Shown: piece by piece, positions 1 through 7,600 of the stretch
Layout: each line of letters starts with the position of its first letter
How positions within the stretch are numbered: the first letter of the stretch is position 1
IMG/VR virus record: IMGVR_UViG_3300038566_000113
Coordinates: 1 to 29,740 of that record
DNA: 29,740 nt
From: a virus
Strand: one strand, 5' to 3'
Translations under genes and position numbers: made by a program
The notes under the pieces: model-generated
Seen by the model: only the letters and a program-made list of their open reading frames with translations
Told to the model about the DNA's origin: nothing
Database searches by the model: none

Positions 1-17
1 GTTTCCCAGTCACGATC
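1..17 (+). other. Random-PCR primer sequence left at contig end (artefact)
   Basis: The first 17 bases read GTTTCCCAGTCACGATC. From memory this is the constant part of the round A/B random-amplification primer used for virome libraries. It is very unlikely to be phage sequence, so the true genome begins at about base 18, and the next few bases may also be altered by the random primer tail. Confidence 0.85.
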
Positions 18-44
18 CCAAAGCTTAAGGAAATAGGAGCAGGG

Positions 45-737
45 TTGTTGGTATTGACGCTGATGGTGGGCTGTAGTGGTAAGAACACACTGAGCATCAC
101 CGAGTCTAAAGATGCACTTGGTCAACCGATAATTAAGACTGAGTACGTTCTTTCAGACACTGGTATGTATCACAAGTCTGTATCTGAGAGTGACCAAGCG
201 AAGGCTTCTCTAGCGGAGACTAAAGCTACATCAATCAGTAACCAAGATCTCAGTGAGCTGTCTACTGATGCACAAGCTATCATTAAATACAAGAACTCTG
301 AAGAGATATCTAAGATCGAGGTGACCCCTTACAGTGGCGAAGCACCTACGACTGCCGCAGATATGGGTGTAGCTGCAATAGAGGTAGTTCCCGCAGTAGT
401 CTCTGGTACTGTGAAAGGTATAGCTATCGTAGAGGCTGGTAAGACTGTGCGTGAGGTAGTCAATAAAGATACCGTCAAGGTTGAAAGCTCTAAGGATACG
501 GCTGTTAGTATGAATCGTGAAGAGACACATCAAACACAGGTGGTCTCAGCAGCTCAGGAAGGTGGAGCTACAGGTGCACCACAACAGATAGGAGCGAAGG
601 AGCCAGTGACTCTGGAGTCAGAAGAGGGAATAGTAACCGACGCGAATGGTATGCCTTGTGATGGCGCTGACTGGGGTGTATATGGTGGTGAATGTATGTC
701 CAATGAGAGTGCCAGAGAAAGAGGTCTCTTAGAATGA
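45..737 (+). CDS. Putative lipoprotein, probably 5'-truncated
   Basis: The protein has no family I recognise. From the TTG at 45 it begins with a hydrophobic run that ends in LMVGC followed by SGK, which is a lipobox-like signal peptidase II site with Cys10 as the would-be lipidated residue. The frame is open upstream to the contig edge and reads PKLKEIGAG before the TTG. That would give the signal peptide its missing basic n-region, so the real start may lie outside the window. Against this, TAGGAG at 33-38 is a fair ribosome-binding site for the TTG. The mature part is polar, rich in T, S, V and E, and has two cysteines near the C-terminus. Its stop overlaps the next start (ATGA). It may be an envelope-associated or exclusion-type protein; the function is unknown. 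Confidence 0.6.
   Translation: MLVLTLMVGCSGKNTLSITESKDALGQPIIKTEYVLSDTGMYHKSVSESDQAKASLAETKATSISNQDLSELSTDAQAIIKYKNSEEISKIEVTPYSGEAPTTAADMGVAAIEVVPAVVSGTVKGIAIVEAGKTVREVVNKDTVKVESSKDTAVSMNREETHQTQVVSAAQEGGATGAPQQIGAKEPVTLESEEGIVTDANGMPCDGADWGVYGGECMSNESARERGLLE
607..620. repeat. Dispersed palindrome TGACTC-TG-GAGTCA, perfect copy
   Basis: Exact match inside the lipoprotein gene, read as (G)TG-ACT-CTG-GAG-TCA. It is the only perfect copy inside a plus-strand gene. Confidence 0.8.
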
Positions 738-925
738 TTAGCTATAAGGACATGACGTTCTGTACATTCTACAAGAGCTGCGCTGATGGAGACAAATGCT
801 TTAGGGCGTGCACTCCAGAGACGATACAGCAGTCAGTTCGCTTCGGGTTACCTATCAGTAGTTTTTGTAGTAAGCCAGATTGTTTCAAAAAGAAAGAGGA
901 GGAGGTATTAGTTAGTGTTCAATAA
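734..925 (+). CDS. Small six-cysteine protein upstream of ribonucleotide reductase
   Basis: The 63-residue product has six cysteines arranged as FC-x5-SC-x6-C-x3-C and, near the end, FC-x4-DCF, followed by a KKKEEE tail. The pattern resembles small Cys-rich proteins of other phages whose function is not known to me. It could bind a metal or act as a thiol partner. Its ATG overlaps the stop of the lipoprotein gene (ATGA), and its own stop at 923-925 overlaps the reductase start at 915, so the three genes look translationally coupled. Placement directly before a reductase that needs thiol recycling makes a redox role possible, but that is inference only. Confidence 0.7.
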   Translation: MISYKDMTFCTFYKSCADGDKCFRACTPETIQQSVRFGLPISSFCSKPDCFKKKEEEVLVSVQ

Positions 926-2588
926 TTTCAAATGGAAGACGGAAATTGCCCGTGATATCTTCTACCAAAAGTACGCACTGACTCAGGCTGACACTTGGCC
1001 TGAGCGGTGCCGAACAATAGTAGAGGATGTATGTGGCACTATGGGAGGCAGACGTAGACAGACGTTATCTAAGAGTGAACAAGAGTTCCTTATCGAGATG
1101 ATGGTCCAGATGAAGTTCTTACCTGGAGGTCGATACGTCTACTATGCTGGACGTAGGGCTCACTACTTCAACAACTGCTTCTTACTGAGGGCTGAAGAGG
1201 ATACACGCGAGGAGTGGGCTGCTTTGGCTCAGAGAGCGACTTCATGCTTAATGGTAGGTGGAGGTATAGGCGTTGACTACAGCCTCATACGGGGTAAAGG
1301 AAGGGCCATAGGGAGGACAGGTGGTGTAGCCTCTGGTCCAGTGTCCTTGATGGAGATGATCAATGAGATCGGTAGGCATGTAATGCAAGGTGGATCAAGG
1401 AGATCTGCTATCTATGCGTCTCTCAACTGGCAACACGATGATGCTTCAGATCTTATGGTGATGAAGGACTGGGACTCTCAGATTGTAGCTGGTACTGGTG
1501 GTCTATCGGTTGGTGACTTGAAGCGAGATAACTTCAACTACCGTGGTCCTTTAGATATGACTAACGTTTCCTTGAACTACGATGATTACTTCCTTGAGCA
1601 CGATGGTATTCCTCCTATCTTTAGAGAGAACATCCGAAGAGCTATGATGAATGGGGAGCCTGGGTTCTCTTTCAACTTCTATGAGAAATTCATGGAGACT
1701 CTGAGGAACGCATGTACTGAGATAACATCTGAAGATGACAGTGACGTATGCAACCTTGGCTCTGTCAATATAGGTAACGTTGAATCAAAGGAAGAGTTCA
1801 AACAGATAGTAGAGGTAGCATCTAAGTTCTTGGTATGTGGTACACTGAGAGCTGATCTACCCTATGAGAAAGTTAAGAAGGTTCGGGAGAAGAACCGAAG
1901 ATTAGGCCTAGGTCTTATGGGTGTCCATGAGTGGCAGTTGAAGCGAGGGCTTAGGTATGAGATGTCTGAAGAACTTAAGGAATGGATGGAGATATATCGA
2001 GATGAGTCTGAGAGAAGTGCCAATGAGCACTGTGACCGGCTGTACCTTAATCGTCCTGCTGGCTACCGGGCTATTGCACCCACTGGGACTATTGGTTCTT
2101 TGGCCGCTACTACGACTGGCATCGAACCCTTATATGCAGTTGCTTACAAGCGGAGGTATCTGGTCAACGGAACGGAATGGAAGCATCAGTTTGTAGTAGA
2201 TGCTACTGCTGAGTATCTCATTGAGAACATGGGTATCAATCCGGATAACATAGAGACAGCGGTTGATTTAGCTCAGGACTACCAGAGACGTATCGAGTTC
2301 CAAGCTGATGTCCAAGATTATGTGGACCATGCAATCTCTTCTACCCTTAACTTACCAGAGTGGGGCAGTGAGTACAACAATGAGGATCGAGTCGATGAGG
2401 TAGCTACATTCATCAAAGAGATCTCACCGAGACTACGTGGTTTGACCATGTATCCTGATGGATCTCGGGGTGGTCAGCCTATTACCTCTGTACCTTATGC
2501 TGAAGCTAAATCTAAAGTGGGTCAAGTGTTCACAGAAAACCATGACATTTGTAGCTTGAGTGGCAAGGGTGGAACGTGCGGTGAGTAA
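915..2588 (+). CDS. nrdJ: Ribonucleotide reductase, class II (adenosylcobalamin-dependent) type
   Basis: This enzyme reduces ribonucleotides to deoxyribonucleotides for phage DNA synthesis. The ten-stranded barrel signatures are visible: Cys88 in NNCFLL and Cys279 in VCNLGS form the redox pair, N265-x-C267-x-E269 (NACTE) holds the thiyl-radical cysteine and its helpers, and APTGTIG begins at residue 388. A C-terminal thiol tail carries Cys546 and Cys555. At 557 residues it is short, has no N-terminal ATP cone, and no small-subunit (nrdB) gene follows, so class II is more likely than class I; this is inference. The start is a GTG preceded by GGAGGT at 901-906 with an 8-nt gap. The last codons (GKGGTCGE) and the stop overlap the HNH gene and recur at the end of that gene (see findings). 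Confidence 0.9.
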   Translation: MFNNFKWKTEIARDIFYQKYALTQADTWPERCRTIVEDVCGTMGGRRRQTLSKSEQEFLIEMMVQMKFLPGGRYVYYAGRRAHYFNNCFLLRAEEDTREEWAALAQRATSCLMVGGGIGVDYSLIRGKGRAIGRTGGVASGPVSLMEMINEIGRHVMQGGSRRSAIYASLNWQHDDASDLMVMKDWDSQIVAGTGGLSVGDLKRDNFNYRGPLDMTNVSLNYDDYFLEHDGIPPIFRENIRRAMMNGEPGFSFNFYEKFMETLRNACTEITSEDDSDVCNLGSVNIGNVESKEEFKQIVEVASKFLVCGTLRADLPYEKVKKVREKNRRLGLGLMGVHEWQLKRGLRYEMSEELKEWMEIYRDESERSANEHCDRLYLNRPAGYRAIAPTGTIGSLAATTTGIEPLYAVAYKRRYLVNGTEWKHQFVVDATAEYLIENMGINPDNIETAVDLAQDYQRRIEFQADVQDYVDHAISSTLNLPEWGSEYNNEDRVDEVATFIKEISPRLRGLTMYPDGSRGGQPITSVPYAEAKSKVGQVFTENHDICSLSGKGGTCGE

Positions 2589-3015
2589 AGTATGCACTAG
2601 GTGTGAGGTTCGAAAGGATCTCACATCCTTCCACAAAGACAAAAGTACACCTGATGGCCTAACGCATGTATGTAAAGAGTGTCAAAGTGAGTACGCTAAG
2701 AGCTACAGGAAGAGGAACAGACAGAAGATTAAAGAGAAGAGACGAAAGTTTCTTATTGAGCAGAGAACAAAAGCTATTAAGTACAAAGGTGGTAAGTGTG
2801 CTCGGTGTGGCTACAACGATCTAACTTACCTAAGGGTCTTCCAGTTTCACCACTTAGATCCGAATGAGAAAGAAGTAGTCTTCTCGTTTGCTAGTAATAC
2901 TTTCGAGACATATAAGGAAGAGTTAGATAAATGCATCTTACTGTGTGCCAATTGCCACATGGCGGTACACGACGGTGCAGACATCACAGGTAAAGGAGGT
3001 ACATGCGGTGGCTAA
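2581..3015 (+). CDS. HNH homing endonuclease inserted after ribonucleotide reductase
   Basis: The 144-residue protein is a free-standing HNH nuclease. It has an N-terminal CxxC...CKEC zinc-ribbon-like segment (Cys5, Cys8, Cys31, Cys34) and a basic linker. The HNH core has CARC, FHHLD (89-93) and LCANCHMAVH (121-130). HNH proteins of this type usually end just after that last histidine. Here there are 14 extra residues, and the last eight (GKGGTCGG) nearly repeat the end of the reductase. I chose GTG 2581 over GTG 2560 because GGGTGGA at 2567-2573 sits 7 nt upstream and the overlap with the reductase stop (8 nt) equals the overlap at its own 3' end. It is expected to spread its own gene by cutting uninserted alleles. 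Confidence 0.85.
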   Translation: MSKVCTRCEVRKDLTSFHKDKSTPDGLTHVCKECQSEYAKSYRKRNRQKIKEKRRKFLIEQRTKAIKYKGGKCARCGYNDLTYLRVFQFHHLDPNEKEVVFSFASNTFETYKEELDKCILLCANCHMAVHDGADITGKGGTCGG

Positions 3016-3196
3016 GATGTATATCAGGAAAGTACATATAACTTGGGAAGATGGGACGGTCAATTTTTTTGAGTCTAAGAAGAACAGTACCTCAGGATCA
3101 TTATTGTTCTGTACGCAAGTTGACGATACAGAGGTGATCATTAATCTTTTGAATACTCGGTATGTTAAGTTTGATCCAGAGTCACTAAAAGATTAG
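3008..3196 (+). CDS. Hypothetical 62-residue protein
   Basis: The product (MAKMYIRKVHITWEDGTV...) is short, mostly beta-like and has no family I recognise. The start is the GTG at 3008, preceded by AAAGGAGGT at 2992-3000 with a 7-nt gap. That ribosome-binding site lies inside the duplicated reductase-tail sequence at the end of the HNH gene. A GTG further upstream (2945) lies deep in the HNH gene and is unlikely. The gene overlaps the HNH stop by 8 nt. Its own stop codon is inside the right-hand strand of the hairpin at 3179-3202. It was probably the direct neighbour of the reductase before the endonuclease arrived. Confidence 0.65.
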   Translation: MAKMYIRKVHITWEDGTVNFFESKKNSTSGSLLFCTQVDDTEVIINLLNTRYVKFDPESLKD

Positions 3197-3202
3197 TGAC
3201 TC
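3179..3202. terminator. Perfect 10-bp hairpin between convergent operons, likely bidirectional terminator
   Basis: GAGTCACTAA pairs exactly with TTAGTGACTC around a 4-base loop (AAGA). It covers the end of the plus-strand 62-residue gene and lies 10 bases from the end of the minus-strand 275-residue gene, where both operons should stop. No clear U-run follows on either strand, so it may need help from Rho or may act as an RNA 3'-end stabiliser. Its right arm is also the left arm of the palindrome at 3197-3210, so two mutually exclusive hairpins are possible. Confidence 0.6.
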
Positions 3203-3210
3203 CAGAGTCA
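3197..3210. repeat. Dispersed palindrome TGACTC-CA-GAGTCA, perfect copy
   Basis: Exact match in the intergenic spot where the two operons converge. It shares its left arm with the hairpin at 3179-3202. Confidence 0.8.
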
Positions 3211-3212
3211 GC

Positions 3213-4040
3213 TTAGATATCATAGAAGGCTATGGGGCTTGAGTTCCCATAGTCTTCTCTAATTAACATAGCATGGAAACCTGCTGAACATCCAGCATCA
3301 TTAGTATCAGTGGCAGCAAGATACTCAAGGTCTTGCTGTCCTTCAAAAACAATAGGTATCTCATATGATCTATCAGATACTGTGCTTCCTGAAGCCTTCA
3401 AAGCGACAACGTGAAGCTGTCTCCAGACCTTCCCAAAGAATCTAGTCCTAATAGTCATGATTAAATTCCCTTGACTCTTTCCAGTAGTAGTAGCCCACCC
3501 TCTGGTAATGTATAGTTTGTACCCACGAGGCACAGTGTACATAGCCATTTGAGTCTGTGCCCTATAGCCGTCAATGATAGCTCTGACCGTAGAGTCATCT
3601 GTAGGTTTCCCTCCGGATAGTGTAGCACCAGTATGTATGTACACATGCTCACCATTAGGTAGCTTCTGGCTACAATCCATGTAACCTCTGAACACTCTGA
3701 TCAATGGAACTGTCAGTAGCACTGGGCTCTGTCCATTTAGTGCGACTCTCTGTACTACTAGGTCCCAGTTCTCATCAAGCCCTTGGACATTTATGACACA
3801 AGAGGAACCTACATCCGTAGAGGACATCGTAGTGATATCCGCTGTAGTTGAGTAAGTATAGTTTGGTATCTTACTGCCAATGTCCGGGTCCATACCATCC
3901 CATATATTAACGATACCATCGTCTGTATCTATGTCCTCCGCTAGTCCAAACTTATGGATAGTAGTGGCTCCATAAATTCTACCCCGAGCTAACTCAAGGT
4001 AGTAATTGGTGTTAATGAGCATTCGTCTTGATTGATCCAT
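3213..4040 (-). CDS. Phage virion structural protein, 275 residues
   Basis: This is the last gene of the late operon. Features near the start are YLELARGRIYGA, KFG and NIWDGMDPDIG. They are followed by GLDENWDLVVQRVALNGQ, LIRVFRGYM and a C-terminal GYKLYITRGWATT region. The same order of motifs (KFG, IWDG, GLD.N...LNGQ, R.FRG) is, as I recall, common in uncharacterised structural proteins of marine podoviruses and siphoviruses, some detected in virions. The predicted fold is beta-rich, which fits a decoration or appendage protein. Its ATG overlaps the stop of the 72-residue gene by 1 nt. The exact place in the particle cannot be told from sequence. Confidence 0.65.
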   Translation of the reverse strand: MDQSRRMLINTNYYLELARGRIYGATTIHKFGLAEDIDTDDGIVNIWDGMDPDIGSKIPNYTYSTTADITTMSSTDVGSSCVINVQGLDENWDLVVQRVALNGQSPVLLTVPLIRVFRGYMDCSQKLPNGEHVYIHTGATLSGGKPTDDSTVRAIIDGYRAQTQMAMYTVPRGYKLYITRGWATTTGKSQGNLIMTIRTRFFGKVWRQLHVVALKASGSTVSDRSYEIPIVFEGQQDLEYLAATDTNDAGCSAGFHAMLIREDYGNSSPIAFYDI

Positions 4041-4258
4041 TACTTATCTCCATCAGGAATATCAAAGTAATACCTGATCTCTCCAGTAATCTCCTCGATC
4101 ACTGTATCTTTCAGAGATCCTTGGCTGTAGTAATCTTCAATTCTATCTAGTACCTCATCTGCTGTCTTGATGAAGTCTTCCGTTGCCATGTAGTTCCGGA
4201 GATACTTAAGTGAATACTTAAGCCCCCGGATCATCAGTCCTTTAACAATAACATTCAT
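4040..4258 (-). CDS. Hypothetical 72-residue protein
   Basis: The product begins with a basic amphipathic helix (MNVIVKGLMIRGLKYSLKYL) and continues with an acidic helical half ending IPDGDK. It has no clear membrane span and no motif I can name. It lies between a one-helix membrane protein and a structural protein at the end of the late operon, where lysis or accessory virion genes are common. The tight spacing on both sides supports it as a real gene. Confidence 0.6.
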   Translation of the reverse strand: MNVIVKGLMIRGLKYSLKYLRNYMATEDFIKTADEVLDRIEDYYSQGSLKDTVIEEITGEIRYYFDIPDGDK

Positions 4259-4261
4259 ATC

Positions 4262-4654
4262 TTATGGTCCTTTATATGCTTTAGAGTTCATCCTTTGATG
4301 ATACAGTTCATTCTTCAGGATGGCTCCTATTTCTGCTAGTGACTTAGACATCTCTTGTTTCCAAATGATATCCTCTTCCCTAGCCTTATCCCTCTGCGAC
4401 TCCGATCTATCTAACCTAGACTCTACCCTAACGATAGCATTCTCCAATGCGCTAACATCCCGATAGACTTCAGCTCGGCAAATCTGCCGCTCCTTATCAT
4501 GATCTATGACTGTCAAAAACCTCTTGTTCTCCAAATCACTCACCCTCTCTATGAGCTTCTTGTGGCTATACCACAGTTTAGCTACGTATGCTACTGTACC
4601 AGCTAGAAACGTAGCAACTACCGATGCACTTGCCAATACTGTTATGTCCATCAT
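4262..4654 (-). CDS. Single-span membrane protein with coiled coil, possible holin or spanin
   Basis: Residues 4-27 form one hydrophobic segment, followed at once by the basic stretch KLWYSHKK and then a long charged coiled coil to the end. By the positive-inside rule the coiled coil should face the cytoplasm. That fits a small holin-like protein better than an Rz-type inner spanin, whose coiled coil is periplasmic. Two ATGs lie in tandem at 4654 and 4651; AAGGGA in the end of the giant gene is better spaced for the second. No companion outer spanin or endolysin lies next to it, so the lysis role is a guess from topology and position. Confidence 0.55.
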   Translation of the reverse strand: MMDITVLASASVVATFLAGTVAYVAKLWYSHKKLIERVSDLENKRFLTVIDHDKERQICRAEVYRDVSALENAIVRVESRLDRSESQRDKAREEDIIWKQEMSKSLAEIGAILKNELYHQRMNSKAYKGP

Positions 4655-4655
4655 C

Positions 4656-7600
4656 TTATCCCTTTTGCTCCCTCAGCTTTTTCCTTTCTTTGGACTTAAT
4701 AGACCTTATAGTTTTGTTATCTATAATCTCTCCACCAGATTTCCTCTGGTCTCGATTGTACTTATTGATCTTCTTTCGAACCTCACTATAGTTACCATCC
4801 GAGACACTAGCTCTAATGTCCTTGTAGATGCTAGTACGAGTTCTATCTGATTCTTTACCCTTCCCTTCCGAAGTTCTAGAGTAAGCTAACTTCCCAACTA
4901 AAGGTACAGACTTCAGAGCACTATAGGTCATCTCTTTATCTGAGCTAACCATATTGTAGATGTCCTTCAGGAATGGGTCAGCCACACTGATACCCGGTGG
5001 TGTCAGTACGTCCTTGACGAAGGTAGCTATTGGTTGACCAGATCGAAACCCTTTGTCAACTGTATATCGACTAGCCATTCCTAGCTTCAGTAAGTTATCC
5101 CATACTTGATCTGAGAATGCATCGTCCCTTCCGAGAATCCAATCCTTTAGTTCATCAACAGAGGCGTTAGCTAACACCAGTAAAGGTACAAGAGTCATAA
5201 GATTCTTAGAGGCCTGAGCAGTGTTACCCTTCTGGTACTCACCGATGATCTCCCGCCTCATATTGTCCAAAGCTTTGATACCATATGATTTCAAGGTATA
5301 AAAGATCCTACCATTACCAGACTGAAGATACTGTTGAGGCATCTCCGATAGTGTTACTGGTTGAAACTTAGCTACACTCACTAAGGCGAAGTGCTTGACA
5401 TCCTGAGATATCTCACCCTTCTGTATGTCCTCCCAAGTTTTGGCTGCTGTCTCTGGAGTCAAGATCTCTTCATACTTCGAAACAAAGTCTTCCTTCGATG
5501 TACCTCTTGCTTTATTCAGAGCAGCCTGCATGTTAACATTCTTACCGAACTGATCCATAAAGTTAAGACCAGTCCACTTCATAGTCTTGTCTACCCACTT
5601 AGCTGTTGAGCCTTGAGCAAACTCCTTCAACACATGAGACATATCGAGATCTTTAGTTGTGATCTCTTTGTTACCAAAGATTGCTCGGATAGTATTGGTC
5701 GGTCCGTTCTCATACAGAGACCATACCAAGTCACCCAACTGAGTCACAGCATTCAAAGGAGAACCAAGAGCTGTGATAAGCCCTATGTCTCTCAACTTAG
5801 CTGCACCACCATGCATACCTCTTTGATTCAACCGAGACCTTAAGGCCTGAAGGAGAGCATCTTGCTGATCCTCAGGTAAAGAGTTATAATCCTTACTAAT
5901 CAGTTGAGAGATTGACTCCTCACTGACTTCAGCTATATCTCTGATCTCGTTAGTCTTAGTGTTTATCTCACCGAGGGTCGTCTGATACCCTTTAGTTCCT
6001 GGCTTCTGAGTCAACAGTTTCTTATGAAGTCTGTTGACATCTTTAGTCAGTCTCTTCCTAGCATCGACACCAACGAAGTCTCTGGTAGCGATAGCTTCAT
6101 TACCTTCGAAGATAGTGTCAACCAATGAATCGATTGGATTGTGATAGAACTCCATCATTGCCGGGTTAACCTTAGCAATGCTTCGACTCTTAGTAGAGGT
6201 TGGTATCTTAAGAGCAGTGGCTGGATTGTAACCACTGTTGATTATCTCTGCGATACGATCTTCCTTCTGCTTGTCACTTAGGTTGACATCTTCAAGTATA
6301 TCATCGAAGACACCCGTTCCTCCAGCTACCTCCTTCCCTTGTTGTTTAGCTTTAGTGGCTCTTATGTAAGCCATAAGCCCTTTGACATCCTTAACCTTAC
6401 GAGGATAGTAGTTATCAATACGGTTGAATAGGTTGAGCCCTACTCTCTCATAGTCCTTCTTGATACTATCGAGTACACCTTGAACCTTAGCAAAGTCTTG
6501 AGTCATACCTTTAGATCTCAGTAGAGCATTAAGATCCTTAGCATCCTCAGGATTGTTAGAGTTAAGAAGAGCATAGTTCATAAGCTTCTTCTCGTCATCG
6601 TTGAGCTTCTCATACTTCTTTACAAACCCTTCGATCTCATTACGATACTCTTGATTCTTCGAGTTTATAGTACTCTCCATCTCCATAAGCTTCGAGTAAA
6701 TCTTAGGAGCTATATCCTTGACCACTGAGGCTACAGGTTTGATGTACTTATCGACCTCTCTCAGTCCTTTCTTTAGAGGCTCTGTGAACCAATACTTACC
6801 TTGCTTCTCTTCAGCCTCTGTCTTCTTAATCCACTCTAAGGTTTTCTTCTGCGATGCAGTGAAGTCACTGTAGACTCCAGAGTCACCAGCAATCATCCCA
6901 CTCTCTTCCAAAGACATCCCTTGAGCTACCAGTTCAGCTTGCCGAGGGCTGGTAGAGGCGACACGCTTAGCTAATTCTATATGACTTAGATCCGCAGTGA
7001 TAGCCATGACTTCTTCAAGTGCACTGTTGTACTTCGATGGAAGCCGGAACCCTCTTCGAATAGCATTGACCACCTTATCCCATAGAGATTTGATTCTCCC
7101 AGTCCTTTCACCTTCAGGAACAGGGATTGCTTTAAGGTCTGCTTGAATCTCAGGCTCAGTCATAGCCATACTGATAAATTCAAAAGGACTCTTAAAGGTA
7201 TACTGTTGACGCTCTGTCATCTTCTGCCCTTTAAGATACCCCTCATAAGCTTTAGCTACTGACTTAAGGTTCTGAACTACTGGATGATTTAGGCCTAACT
7301 GTCGCATCTCTCTAACAGTTACACCATGCATCATCTCATGAACTATCGTTCTCTCTGTAGCACCAGGACCATAGTAAAAGGTATGATCCTCACTGAGATA
7401 CATACTATTCTCTTGCTGCTGATTAGCTGGAGCTTGAGACATAGGTTTGATCTGAAAGGTTCTAAGCTTCTCTTCAGGTGTCAGACGTAACAGAAACTCC
7501 ATAGCATCCCTAACTGAAGGACCAACGTTCTCTCTATCAGCCTTCAGCTCTTGAAGCATAGTATAACCATCAACTACCCTTGTACCACCTTCGAATCTCT

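Noticed and set aside
231-533. 100-residue antisense frame inside the lipoprotein gene
   Set aside because: It has no ribosome-binding site, runs opposite to a well-supported gene and has a composition like a shadow frame.
811-823. ACTCCAGAG stretch as a palindrome copy
   Set aside because: Only 10 of 14 bases match the consensus.
2550-3015. Group I intron with HNH ORF splitting the reductase
   Set aside because: The HNH reading frame fills almost the whole insertion, leaving no room for an intron core, and the reductase is complete with its thiol tail before the HNH gene.
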